A DNA stretch of 64,000 nucleotides from an uncultured Bacteroidia bacterium. GTDB lineage: Bacteria > Bacteroidota > Bacteroidia > Bacteroidales > F082. The notes under the pieces are model-generated. The model was not told the DNA's origin and did no database searches. It saw nothing but the letters and a program-made list of their open reading frames with translations. Made by a program: the position numbers and the translations under genes. Where the stretch lies: assembly GCA_902785755.1 (NCBI GenBank), contig CACZZO010000001.1, positions 1 through 64,000 of the forward strand. The letters are read 5' to 3'. Every line of letters starts with the position of its first letter. The stretch's first letter is position 1. This document shows, in pieces, positions 25,505 through 33,985 of this stretch.

Positions 25505-28500
25505 TTACTTCGCTGACGGATAGGTGAAAGTGCGTGTTCCTGTCGCATTCGACTTGTAGATGTAGCCCTTGCCGGGTTCAAGCGTGTTGAGAGAACCTTG
25601 CCAACCGTAACCTTGGTAATAAGTGGCTTTGCCGTTGGCTGACTTAATGACATCCCTATCGGTCGGAGTGAAGTTGCTAAAGGCTTCATTGAGACTCATG
25701 CTTTGGGTGCTGATGAACCCAATCCAGTTGTTTCCTGAAGAAAGAGTAATCGGATATAGTGCCGGGTCGACCACTTCGCTACTGAAGGTAATGGTGCAAG
25801 CCTCGTTGGTCCTAATCTTGTACATCTTGCCCAATTCGATGCTCTGCAGGTTACCCGTCCATGTACCGCTGTTGGCATTGTAAGTGGCAAATTTGCCATC
25901 CTGTGCTGCAATCCTCAGGCCGTGGTTGCCCAAGGCTTCTTTCAGTTCGCCCAAAGTGATGTCTACATTCGGCGACCACCAGTTCCAGTCGGCTCCAAGT
26001 TGGAAGGTCTGCTCGATGATGGGAGTACCTGTATCGATACCTAACAAGATTTGATTCTTCTGTGACAACACATTGTGATGATCTTGGGAGGTATAGGATG
26101 TCGGTGGATTCGATGGATTGTAATTGGTATTATCGCCGTAAACATACAAAGCCTGATTGCCAGAGGTGCTAAAGGTACGGCAGGCCATGTGCGGGGAAGA
26201 GGTCCATTGCCCAGTGTTGTCATCAGCAATGAGAACAAGGTTGGACGTGCCGTCGTACTCAAATGGGGTGCTGAAGGTGATGAATGTCCAATCGTTAGCC
26301 GCCATAATGACAGTGCCGCTGAACACTTTATCGGACTCGGAGACCGTTACCCAATCGGTATTGCTGGAGAATGAACTATTGGTAGTGGTCTTCAGATAGA
26401 AATCGTAAGTACGCGTCTTCTCCGCTCCACCATTGTAGAAAGCAATGGTTTTGATGGTACCGGCAGTGCCAATCTCCTCGGCTGTGTAAATCTGCTGGGT
26501 GAGCGCATACTTGTAATAGTTGTAACTGGGCAGATATTGGCTTGTTGCCGTGCCACCGTCACCTATGAGGACACCCTCCACAAAATTGGCCACCAGATTC
26601 ATGTCGCTGGTCACATTGAAAGTGTATTCAACTTCGCTGGAAACAAACTCGCCGTCAAGTGTCCATCCGCTGAAGTAATAACCGGGATTTTCAGTGGCTG
26701 TTACCGTGCAGGATTCGCCATAGCTGAATTCGCCGCCGCCGCTGACTGTGCCATAGGTGGAATTGCTTGAACTGACATTGACGATGAAAGTTTGGGATGC
26801 TATGGCACAATTGCAGTCGAACTCAAAAAGAGTGCCCGCGCTCGGCGTGCCGCTCGACTGGTAAATGATAATGTTGCCTTCCTCATATTGTATCGAGAAG
26901 GAGCACTCATTGTTGTAGCTGCCAGAGACAAAGGTCACTGTGACATGCGTGCCATTTCCAATTTCTAAAACATAGTTTGCTGAACTGCCCGAAGAAACGG
27001 TCAGAGATTGTGATTCAGTGCCGTCATCGAACGAAACGGTCAGGCTGGCACCGTTCCAGCCGTCGCCGTAGGAGTCACTAAGATTGAAAACCACATTGCA
27101 AGCATTCTTCAAAGTCTCGCTGCCTTGTGCGCTGAGGTTGCCGTCGGCAGTCAGGGTGAAAGTGATGGGGATTTGTGCGGTTTCAGGACAGTTGGCCGCA
27201 ATGGTTACGTTGAAATTGCAAGAAACAACCTCGTCTACACCAATGTTACCCACGGTAATCGGTGAGTTATTGATAGTGATGTAGTTGCTGGATGAACTCA
27301 TCGTGGCTACGGCATTGGTGGCTTGGTAATGGCCCGTGTTCTTGAACTTGGCTGTCAAGGTTAGGGTCTGGCCAGGAGTAAAACTGCCGTCCCAATTCAT
27401 GCTCTGGTATTCCAAAACAGCCTCGCTAGCAGTGATAACTATGTTGCCTTCGTAGGTGTCGTTACCATTGACAGCGGCGTAGTGCATCATGACATTGGTA
27501 CCGTCGGCCACACCCGAATTGATGCGGAACTGGAAGCCGCTCACAGTGGTGGTGGCTTCAGGAGCCAAAGTACCGAAGCTGCCTGTATTATTAATTAAGG
27601 TGACGTTGGGGTTATCCGTGGTCAACGTGATGTTGGTGGTGCCGGTGGAGGTATCCGTACCTACATTCTTAAAGGTGATGCTCAGGTCGATGTCGTCGCC
27701 GACATGGGCTGTTTCTGGTGTGTAGCCGTCAACAGAGATATAAGCACCTTCAAGGGCTACGGCGGAAACGGTTGAAATATAAGGAATACGGTTAGGAGCA
27801 GTCACGCAGATGGTAACATCGCCACTGGAAGTGACAGGGGTAATTGGAACTTGAACCGTGCCTGTTGCACCTACCAAAGCAGTGCCATGAAGCATGCCGT
27901 CCTTGCTGATGGCCACGTATGAACCTGGAACGGCACTCACCTCGTAAGTAGCCATACCGAAGGGGATGATATTCATGTGGCTGACATTGTTGGCGGTAGG
28001 TTGCACACGGTAAGGCATGATGGAACCATCGCCCAATACATGGTAGGCCTGCCAATAGTAGAGCGTGGGCCTATGCATTGTGTAACCGAGAGCATTGGCG
28101 GCATTGCCAGCCAAATTACCGATGTAAAGCATGGAGTTCACAGTGTTGTAGACATCATCCATCCAAATAGCATCGTACATGCCCGTGCCGGTTTCTTCGT
28201 AGGAAGGCATGGTGCCGTCGGCACGGCTTGTTGGGCCAACACCAAAATAGTAGTCGTTCAGCCAAACGGTGTTGGGGCAGGAACCGATATAGGCGTAGGC
28301 ACCTTTGTTTTCGGCACGCACCATAGCTTCTCCGAAACAAGTGCCATAACCCCAGTCGCCCGATTGGCAGCAATTGCCGATGGCAAGGAAGTATTTGTGT
28401 TCGTTGGTCAAGTTGTTGACATCGTTAACGGTGAAACTCGGACCAGCCCAGCTTGTCTGACTGCCATGGGCTGTGTAATTGGCAAAACCGACACCGCTGC

Positions 28501-29782
28501 TCAAATAGCTGTAGCAATTGGTGTATGTGCCATGGCTGAACTCATACACATTGCTAAAACCATGCTCGGTATTGTAGTAATAATTGGTGGCGTACCAAAT
28601 GGTGGGACGGCCTACCGTGATACCCCATCCGTTGTCCTCACCTGCGATGAGGAGCGCATTGTTCAGATAGCTCGGGTCGGGCATGGTGTATTGCTCATAT
28701 TCCAAACTTTTGTTGAGCATCGCTGTCATCTGAGCCACAGTTTGAGCTGACAACCGACTGTGGAACATATCCACAAACTCATCGCCGTCGATGCTTGAGT
28801 AAGAGAGGTCGCTGACACAAGAGGTTTGACTAGCGGAGTTGGTGCTGGGAGCCACTTGGTCTTTATCGCCCAAAATCATAAGGAAGGTGGGCGCATCTTG
28901 GGCGTACTTGTTTTGGATGAAACTCTGGATGGCAGAAGCGGTAGTACCGATATTGTCGGTATAGTTCACATCTACATAAATGCCTTTCATAGTCTTCCAT
29001 GCCACCCAGTCCTGGATACAGTTCTCGAACATGCGGTTGGCGATGACCAACATCTTCACCGGAGCTTGCCAAAGGTCGGGATGATCGTCATACACATCCC
29101 TTATGGCATTGCCGTTAAATAGCTGCTTGTAAAGCACATCGAAATACGGACTGTAAGTCTTCACGAGCATTTCCTCGGTGGCGCGGGCATCTGCACCGTT
29201 GAAGCTCACTTCCACTTCAATGTCGTTGAACACACGCAGAGTGTTGTTGACAGGGTCGTAGCTCACTGGCTCGATACTCATCTGTCCCACTTGAACACCA
29301 CGCATGGTGCCGTTCACGCTGACACGAGCAGTAGGCTCCGATTGGAGGCCACGGGTCGACTGATAGGCGGCTTCGTTATAAACGAAGGGGCTGTTTTCGT
29401 TTTTGAAAACGTCAGGTTGGCGAGGCACCAAAGTATGGATGCCGTAGTCGTCGAGGCGGTAGTCCTTGGTGGTGTAGCTCGTGATTTCGATACGCGGGTT
29501 GGCACCGAAAGGCACGGCAATAAGTTCATTCACGACGGGGATTTGAGGGTCGCCCTCATTGCCGCCGATGACGGTGTTGGGCATCGAGAGCCATGAGAAT
29601 TGGCCTCTTTCGGTTTCCACGTTCTCAGCCTCAATGTTAGAGAAAGAGAAGGAAGCCCTAAGAAGTTGAAAATCACTGCTGACACATTCGGCCTTGTTGG
29701 CTGAACGGAGGGTAATGGACTGCTGTCCCATGACATTGAGGCAAAGCAACAATGCCAATGCAAATAAAAAATGCTTTTTCAT
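25505..29782 (-). CDS. Second gingipain-family (C25) protease, multidomain
   Basis: 1425 residues from ATG 29782 (signal MKKHFLFALALLLCLNVMGQ); the longer frame to 29866 adds a non-signal stretch. Propeptide to about 235; C25 catalytic domain about 240-600 with His439 (TAHGSQTSW) and Cys472 (GNCCQSGDW; the second Cys aligns with the gingipain nucleophile). Then Ig-like and several beta domains including DSYGDGWNG, a short InlB-like repeat (VTATENPGYYFSGW), the jelly-roll-like module shared with the other C25 protein (IGDGGTATSQYLPSYN...IADDNTG), and the shared C-terminal double-repeat module (WNWWSPNVDIT ... PGKGYIYKSN). First gene of the protease cluster, with a -7 element at 29825. Confidence 0.88.
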   Translation of the reverse strand: MKKHFLFALALLLCLNVMGQQSITLRSANKAECVSSDFQLLRASFSFSNIEAENVETERGQFSWLSMPNTVIGGNEGDPQIPVVNELIAVPFGANPRIEITSYTTKDYRLDDYGIHTLVPRQPDVFKNENSPFVYNEAAYQSTRGLQSEPTARVSVNGTMRGVQVGQMSIEPVSYDPVNNTLRVFNDIEVEVSFNGADARATEEMLVKTYSPYFDVLYKQLFNGNAIRDVYDDHPDLWQAPVKMLVIANRMFENCIQDWVAWKTMKGIYVDVNYTDNIGTTASAIQSFIQNKYAQDAPTFLMILGDKDQVAPSTNSASQTSCVSDLSYSSIDGDEFVDMFHSRLSAQTVAQMTAMLNKSLEYEQYTMPDPSYLNNALLIAGEDNGWGITVGRPTIWYATNYYYNTEHGFSNVYEFSHGTYTNCYSYLSSGVGFANYTAHGSQTSWAGPSFTVNDVNNLTNEHKYFLAIGNCCQSGDWGYGTCFGEAMVRAENKGAYAYIGSCPNTVWLNDYYFGVGPTSRADGTMPSYEETGTGMYDAIWMDDVYNTVNSMLYIGNLAGNAANALGYTMHRPTLYYWQAYHVLGDGSIMPYRVQPTANNVSHMNIIPFGMATYEVSAVPGSYVAISKDGMLHGTALVGATGTVQVPITPVTSSGDVTICVTAPNRIPYISTVSAVALEGAYISVDGYTPETAHVGDDIDLSITFKNVGTDTSTGTTNITLTTDNPNVTLINNTGSFGTLAPEATTTVSGFQFRINSGVADGTNVMMHYAAVNGNDTYEGNIVITASEAVLEYQSMNWDGSFTPGQTLTLTAKFKNTGHYQATNAVATMSSSSNYITINNSPITVGNIGVDEVVSCNFNVTIAANCPETAQIPITFTLTADGNLSAQGSETLKNACNVVFNLSDSYGDGWNGASLTVSFDDGTESQSLTVSSGSSANYVLEIGNGTHVTVTFVSGSYNNECSFSIQYEEGNIIIYQSSGTPSAGTLFEFDCNCAIASQTFIVNVSSSNSTYGTVSGGGEFSYGESCTVTATENPGYYFSGWTLDGEFVSSEVEYTFNVTSDMNLVANFVEGVLIGDGGTATSQYLPSYNYYKYALTQQIYTAEEIGTAGTIKTIAFYNGGAEKTRTYDFYLKTTTNSSFSSNTDWVTVSESDKVFSGTVIMAANDWTFITFSTPFEYDGTSNLVLIADDNTGQWTSSPHMACRTFSTSGNQALYVYGDNTNYNPSNPPTSYTSQDHHNVLSQKNQILLGIDTGTPIIEQTFQLGADWNWWSPNVDITLGELKEALGNHGLRIAAQDGKFATYNANSGTWTGNLQSIELGKMYKIRTNEACTITFSSEVVDPALYPITLSSGNNWIGFISTQSMSLNEAFSNFTPTDRDVIKSANGKATYYQGYGWQGSLNTLEPGKGYIYKSNATGTRTFTYPSAK

Positions 29783-29824
29783 TTTAGAGGTTTTGATTAA
29801 TAAATGAATTTGACTTTTCGGCGG

Positions 29825-29832
29825 CAAAGATA
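29825..29832 (-). promoter_or_regulatory. -7 element of the secreted protease cluster
   Basis: Minus-strand TATCTTTG, 42 bases before ATG 29782; probably drives both C25 genes and the M14 gene, whose gaps are only 21 and 18 bases. Confidence 0.6.
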
Positions 29833-29852
29833 AAAAAAAACTGAAACTTTGC

Positions 29853-30449
29853 TCACTTCCATTCAAATGTATTTATCAAATGGTCAATATCCTCTCGAAT
29901 GAAGTTGATGACAGGCTGCATCGAGTCGTTGTCGGGCTTGAAATTGAAATATAAGGCTCCGCGCACGAAGTTTCGGGTGCTGTCGGTGAGGTAGAACTGC
30001 ATCGGAGTGGCCACACCTTTGCCGTCCATTTCGATAAAGAGGCCGTAAACATCATGTTCTTCGTTGAAAATCAGGCTGTCGCGCACGCCATTGGCCTTTT
30101 GCAGATGCTTGGTGACCATCGTGTGGACATCTTCAAGATATTCGCCCAAATTGCCGTCTACGGGCTTGTGCGTCAGGTGGATGGAGCCTTTGAATTGGGG
30201 CATTTCCACATTGACCCAGTTTTTCTCGTTGGGCGAATACGGGTCGGGGGTGATGAGCGCGTATTGCGGGCACTCGAAGCTGTATTTTTCGATCGTGTCG
30301 ACTTTGACGTAGGCCTTTTCCGGCAGGTCGATGCGGAAATAGCCGCGCGGCTTGGGCAGCGGGTTGGGCTGGCGGTCGCACGAGAAAGCAACGGCGAGTA
30401 AGGTCAAGGCCACAAGCAATATGGGCAGTTTATTCTTCATCATACACAA
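29853..30449 (-). CDS. gldD: Gliding motility / T9SS lipoprotein GldD
   Basis: 198 residues. Lipoprotein signal ending FSC-DRQ, then the GldD hallmark PNPLPKPRGYFRIDLPEK followed by a compact alpha/beta domain ending INTFEWK. GldD is needed for gliding and T9SS function in Flavobacterium. It overlaps the end of gldE by up to 20 bases; alternative starts at 30443 and 30440 (MMKNKLP) shorten the overlap and give a cleaner signal peptide. Here it is accompanied by many T9SS cargos, consistent with a secretion role even if the cell does not glide. Confidence 0.92.
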   Translation of the reverse strand: MCMMKNKLPILLVALTLLAVAFSCDRQPNPLPKPRGYFRIDLPEKAYVKVDTIEKYSFECPQYALITPDPYSPNEKNWVNVEMPQFKGSIHLTHKPVDGNLGEYLEDVHTMVTKHLQKANGVRDSLIFNEEHDVYGLFIEMDGKGVATPMQFYLTDSTRNFVRGALYFNFKPDNDSMQPVINFIREDIDHLINTFEWK

Positions 30450-31770
30450 CTTTCACTTCCTTGATGCGCTTGGTGTCGGCATCGGTAATCTCCATGTGGA
30501 ACTTCTCGAAGTTGAACTTGAACCCGATTTCGGGGATGCGCCCTTCTATTTCGAGGATGAGTCCGGCAAGGGTGTCGGCTTCGCCCTGCATGGGTTCAAA
30601 GTAGCCTTCGTCCACGCCAAACACCTTGCAGAAATCGACGATACTTGTCTGAGCCTTAAAGAGATAGGTATTGTCGTCAAGTTTCTTGTAGTGTTCCTCC
30701 AAGTTGGCTTCGTCAAACTCGTCATTAATTTCTCCGACAATCTCTTCGATGACATCTTCCATCGTAATCAGGCCCGAAGTGCCGCCGTATTCGTCAACGA
30801 CAATGGCGATATGTATCTTTTTCTCGCGGAAATCTTGGAAGAGGTCATTGATTTTGCGGTTCTCTGGCACGAAAAAGGCGGGTCGGATGAGTTTCTGCCA
30901 TTCGTATGATTGCGCGTCCAAGTAGGGGAGGAGGTCTTTCACATAAAGGATGCCGCTCACGTTGTCCATCGTTTCGTCATAAACGGGAATCCTTGAAAAT
31001 CCGCTCTTTATGACGATGGCGAGCATTTCGGTGAACTCCATGCCTTGCTCCACGCCGATGATGTCGATGCGCGGAATCATCACGCCGCTCACCTCTTTTT
31101 CGCTGAAAGAGGCAATGCCTTTCAGCATCTGTTTCTCCTCAAGCGGTGTGGATTCTTCGGTGGCAATGTCGACGGCGGTCGAGAGGTCTTCCATCGAGAT
31201 TTCGCCTTTCTTTTTCTCCAAGTGCTTGTCCATAAACGAAGTGGAATTGACCAACGCCTTGCTCAACGGCTTGAAAAGCCCGATGAGAAAGCGCAGCGGC
31301 CTCGCCATGAAACGCGCCACCTTGACGGGACGCTTGCCGGCATAAATCTTCGGCGTGATTTCGCCCGCAATCAGGATTAATGAGGTGACAATCACCACTT
31401 CCAAGAGAAAGGCCGCCACGGGATAGTTCGCCATGTCGAACAGTTGCGCCATGATGTAGGTCGACAAAAGCGTGATGGTGACATTGACGAAGTTGTTGCC
31501 AATCAGGATGGTAGCCAGCAAAGTTTTGGGTATCTCGCGGAGTTTCAGCACGAGTTTGCTCTTTGCGTCGGGGCGCGATTCGAGGTCGTCGATGTCGGCG
31601 GGTTGGAGTGAGAAAAACGCCGTTTCGCTGCTCGAAATCAAGGCCGAAGCGATGAGGAGCAGGCACAATACAGCCATTCCGATGATGGCGTTGGCGGTAA
31701 ATCCAGTGAAAAAGTTGTTTGAAACAACGGTCAGGAGTCCTATGAGAGGGTCAGGGTCGGGTGTTTCCAA
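30430..31770 (-). CDS. gldE: GldE, CNNM/CorC-type membrane protein
   Basis: 446 residues. N-terminal DUF21/CNNM membrane domain (spans about 20-45, 80-105, 115-135; SSSETAFFSL motif at 46-55), then a paired CBS domain region (about 210-330; VMIPRIDIIGV, RIPVYDETMDNVSGILYVKDLL, DEYGGTSGLITMEDVIEEIVGEI) and a C-terminal CorC_HlyC domain. Position directly upstream of gldD identifies it as GldE, which suppresses or supports GldD function in Flavobacterium. A general CNNM-type ion transporter would look the same; context decides. Confidence 0.9.
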   Translation of the reverse strand: METPDPDPLIGLLTVVSNNFFTGFTANAIIGMAVLCLLLIASALISSSETAFFSLQPADIDDLESRPDAKSKLVLKLREIPKTLLATILIGNNFVNVTITLLSTYIMAQLFDMANYPVAAFLLEVVIVTSLILIAGEITPKIYAGKRPVKVARFMARPLRFLIGLFKPLSKALVNSTSFMDKHLEKKKGEISMEDLSTAVDIATEESTPLEEKQMLKGIASFSEKEVSGVMIPRIDIIGVEQGMEFTEMLAIVIKSGFSRIPVYDETMDNVSGILYVKDLLPYLDAQSYEWQKLIRPAFFVPENRKINDLFQDFREKKIHIAIVVDEYGGTSGLITMEDVIEEIVGEINDEFDEANLEEHYKKLDDNTYLFKAQTSIVDFCKVFGVDEGYFEPMQGEADTLAGLILEIEGRIPEIGFKFNFEKFHMEITDADTKRIKEVKVVYDEE

Positions 31771-31796
31771 AATCTTATCATTTATAGTTCAGGCGG

Positions 31797-31804
31797 CAAA
31801 AATA
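31797..31804 (-). promoter_or_regulatory. -7 element upstream of gldE
   Basis: Minus-strand TATTTTTG, 27 bases before the gldE ATG at 31770, so gldE-gldD can be transcribed independently of ssb. Confidence 0.55.
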
Positions 31805-31836
31805 GAAAATAATTCTGACATGCGCGTCAAGTTACG

Positions 31837-32286
31837 TCAAAATGGCAAATCGTTGCCTTCGTCGGTGGTATTTTGTGGGGTGTAGCCCGGAGCGGGTTCT
31901 GGTGCGGGGGCGTAAGGCTGGCCGTAGGAGGATTGCTGGACGGGTCGTGCGGGAGCCATCTGCATCATCTTGTCGGCGTGTACCTCGGTGACATAGCGCA
32001 CAATGCCTTGTTGGTCAGTGTATTGTCGGGTGCGGAGTTTGCCTTCAACATACATCAGGTCGCCTTTCGAGTAGTTGCGGCGGCCTTCGGCGATGTCGTT
32101 GGCCAAGTTGCCCCAAACCACAATGTTGTGCCAATCGGTTTGTTCCACCCAGTTTTGGTCGCGGTCGCGATAACGCTCCGAGGTGGCCATAGTGACGGAT
32201 ATTTTGCGGTTGCCATTGTCGAAAGTGGTGATTTCGGGGTCTTTCCCGAGCCGGCCTATGAGGATGACTTTGTTCAAACTTGCCAT
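31837..32286 (-). CDS. ssb: Single-stranded DNA-binding protein
   Basis: 149 residues. OB-fold in the first 105 residues (NKVILIGRLGKDPE, DWHNIVVWGNLA, YVEGKLRTRQYTD), a Pro/Gln/Ala-rich linker and the acidic tip GNDLPF that binds partner proteins. It starts 12 bases after the mutY stop, in the Bacteroidetes-typical mutY-ssb-gldE-gldD order. Confidence 0.95.
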   Translation of the reverse strand: MASLNKVILIGRLGKDPEITTFDNGNRKISVTMATSERYRDRDQNWVEQTDWHNIVVWGNLANDIAEGRRNYSKGDLMYVEGKLRTRQYTDQQGIVRYVTEVHADKMMQMAPARPVQQSSYGQPYAPAPEPAPGYTPQNTTDEGNDLPF

Positions 32287-32298
32287 AGTGTTGTCGTT

Positions 32299-33348
32299 TT
32301 AATTGTTTAAGTATAAGTCGATTAAGCGAGGAATGGGAAAGTTGCCCAAATCCGTTTCACGGGCCAAAAATAAATCATTTGTTTCAATCCGCAACAATTT
32401 TTCTTCAAGTTTTATTTCGATGAACTGGGCGATGATGGTGCGGTGGGTGAGTTTGTGGGTGAAAGTCGGCGAAGTCTTGATAATGGTAAAACTTTTGTTT
32501 TCAATAAGTTGCTGGAACTTTTCGGATGCTATGACTTCCTCGACGGTCATCGGGTTTTCGCTTTCGATGCAGGGAAAGTCGTAGAGGTTCTTCCAAATGT
32601 CGTTGCCGCTGCGCTTGTGGAGGTAAACATTGCCTTCAATCCTGAAAACCAAATAGTTGAAATATCGCGTCGTGATTTTCAGTTTTTGAAGTTTCACGGG
32701 GCGTTGCATCACGGTTTGGTTTGCGAAGGCGAGGCATTGTGCTTGCAGCGGACAAAGCAGGCAGTTGGGGTTTTTCGGTGTGCATTGCAGGGCACCAAAC
32801 TCCATCATGGCTTGGTTGTGGAGTCCGGGCTGTTCGCGGTTGAGCAAATCGTCGGCAATTTTGGCGAAAACGGTTTGCCCCTCATTAATATTAATAGGTG
32901 TGTCAATGTCGAAAAGCCTTGAAAGCACGCGGTAAACATTTCCATCCACCACGGCATGGGGCAAGTTGAAGGCAATGGATGCAATGGCGGCAGCAGTGTA
33001 GTCGCCAATGCCTTTCAATTGCTTAAGTTTCTCGAAATCAGCGGGAAACTGGCCTCCATGTTGTTCCACTATTTGCTTTGCGCATTGGTGCAAGTTGCGG
33101 GCGCGTGAATAGTAGCCCAAGCCTTGCCACATCTTCAGCACCTCTTCCTCAGTGGCGTTGGCAAGGTCGTTCACCGTGGGCCACTTCTCGACGAAGCGCA
33201 GATAGTAGTCCCAGCCTTGGTTGACGCGCGTTTGTTGCAGGATAATCTCCGAAAGCCACACCTGATAGGGTGTGGGGTTGTGCCGCCAAGGCAGGTCGCG
33301 GCGGTTTTCGGCAAACCAATTAATTAAGGTGTCATGTATGAAATCCAT
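32299..33348 (-). CDS. mutY: A/G-specific adenine glycosylase
   Basis: 349 residues. Endonuclease III-like fold with WLSEIILQQTRV, helix-hairpin-helix LKGIGDYTAAAIASIAF and catalytic Asp in VVDGNVYRV; four cysteines of the [4Fe-4S] loop in CTPKNPNCLLCPLQAQC; C-terminal NUDIX-like recognition domain from about 225. Removes adenine opposite 8-oxoguanine. Divergent from the HU gene. Confidence 0.95.
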   Translation of the reverse strand: MDFIHDTLINWFAENRRDLPWRHNPTPYQVWLSEIILQQTRVNQGWDYYLRFVEKWPTVNDLANATEEEVLKMWQGLGYYSRARNLHQCAKQIVEQHGGQFPADFEKLKQLKGIGDYTAAAIASIAFNLPHAVVDGNVYRVLSRLFDIDTPININEGQTVFAKIADDLLNREQPGLHNQAMMEFGALQCTPKNPNCLLCPLQAQCLAFANQTVMQRPVKLQKLKITTRYFNYLVFRIEGNVYLHKRSGNDIWKNLYDFPCIESENPMTVEEVIASEKFQQLIENKSFTIIKTSPTFTHKLTHRTIIAQFIEIKLEEKLLRIETNDLFLARETDLGNFPIPRLIDLYLNN

Positions 33349-33433
33349 CGTTGTTGCGTTGCGAAATTCTTTATTTATAACTCATTAGAAGAAAAAAATT
33401 GCATTAATAGGGTCTCCGTATTGAAAATGTTTG

Positions 33434-33441
33434 TACCTTTG
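33434..33441 (+). promoter_or_regulatory. -7 element of the HU gene
   Basis: TACCTTTG 50 bases before the HU ATG. Confidence 0.6.
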
Positions 33442-33490
33442 CCGCAAATTTACAACAAACACAATAACTAATCATAAAATAAGGAAAAAA

Positions 33491-33763
33491 ATGACTAAAG
33501 CAGAAATCGTTGCTGAAATCGCCAGCAAGACCGGCATTGAAAAAGGTGCTGTCCAGAATGTTGTTGAAAACTTCATGGAAGTTGTGAAGAACTCGATGGC
33601 CAAGGGTGAAAACGTGTATCTGAGAGGCTTCGGTAGTTTCATCATCAAGACCAGAGCCGAAAAGACCGGCCGTAACATTGGCAAGAATATCGCCATCACC
33701 ATCCCGGCCCACAAGATTCCGGCTTTCAAGCCCGCCAAGACCTTCATGACCGCTGTTAAGTAA
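33491..33763 (+). CDS. HU-family nucleoid protein
   Basis: 90 residues from ATG 33491, the start that gives the canonical MTKAEIVAEIASKTG. The beta-arm signature LRGFGSFIIKTRAEKTGRN is present, with IPAHKIPAFKPAKTF at the end. Binds and bends DNA as a dimer. First of a three-gene plus-strand group with the small basic protein and rng, opposite mutY-ssb-gldE-gldD. Confidence 0.93.
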   Translation: MTKAEIVAEIASKTGIEKGAVQNVVENFMEVVKNSMAKGENVYLRGFGSFIIKTRAEKTGRNIGKNIAITIPAHKIPAFKPAKTFMTAVK

Positions 33764-33788
33764 GAACAACATCTAAAATCCCAATATT

Positions 33789-33878
33789 ATGCCAAACGGT
33801 AAGAAACACAAAAGACACAAGATGTCGACTCACAAGCGCAAAAAACGCTTGAGAAAGGACAGACACAAGAAGAAATAA
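33789..33878 (+). CDS. 29-residue AURKAIP1/COX24-like basic protein (bS22/mS38 type)
   Basis: A complete 30-codon frame, ATG 33789 to TAA 33878, begins MPNGKKHKRHKMSTHKRKK and continues with Arg, Lys and His to a KKK end; 21 of 29 residues are K, R or H. It has the KRHKMxxHKRKKRLRK core of the AURKAIP1/COX24 (mS38-like) family, which are ribosome-associated peptides, and it sits between HU and rng, a place where such a gene recurs in Bacteroidetes. Probably a ribosomal subunit component. Its size makes it easy to miss. Confidence 0.85.
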   Translation: MPNGKKHKRHKMSTHKRKKRLRKDRHKKK

Positions 33879-33900
33879 GCGCTTCTTGCGCCTAAAGGAG

Positions 33901-33941
33901 ACAATAACACAGCATTGGCAACCCCATTGTTGTGTTATTGT
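33901..33941 (+). terminator. Hairpin between the small basic protein gene and rng
   Basis: 11-bp arms ACAATAACACA (33901-33911) and TGTGTTATTGT (33931-33941) followed by TTTTGTT. Terminator or attenuator upstream of rng; RNase G-type genes are often autoregulated through their leaders, but no proof is visible here. Confidence 0.65.
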
Positions 33942-33985
33942 TTTGTTATTCAAAATCAAATCGTTAACCCCAAAAGCAAAACACT

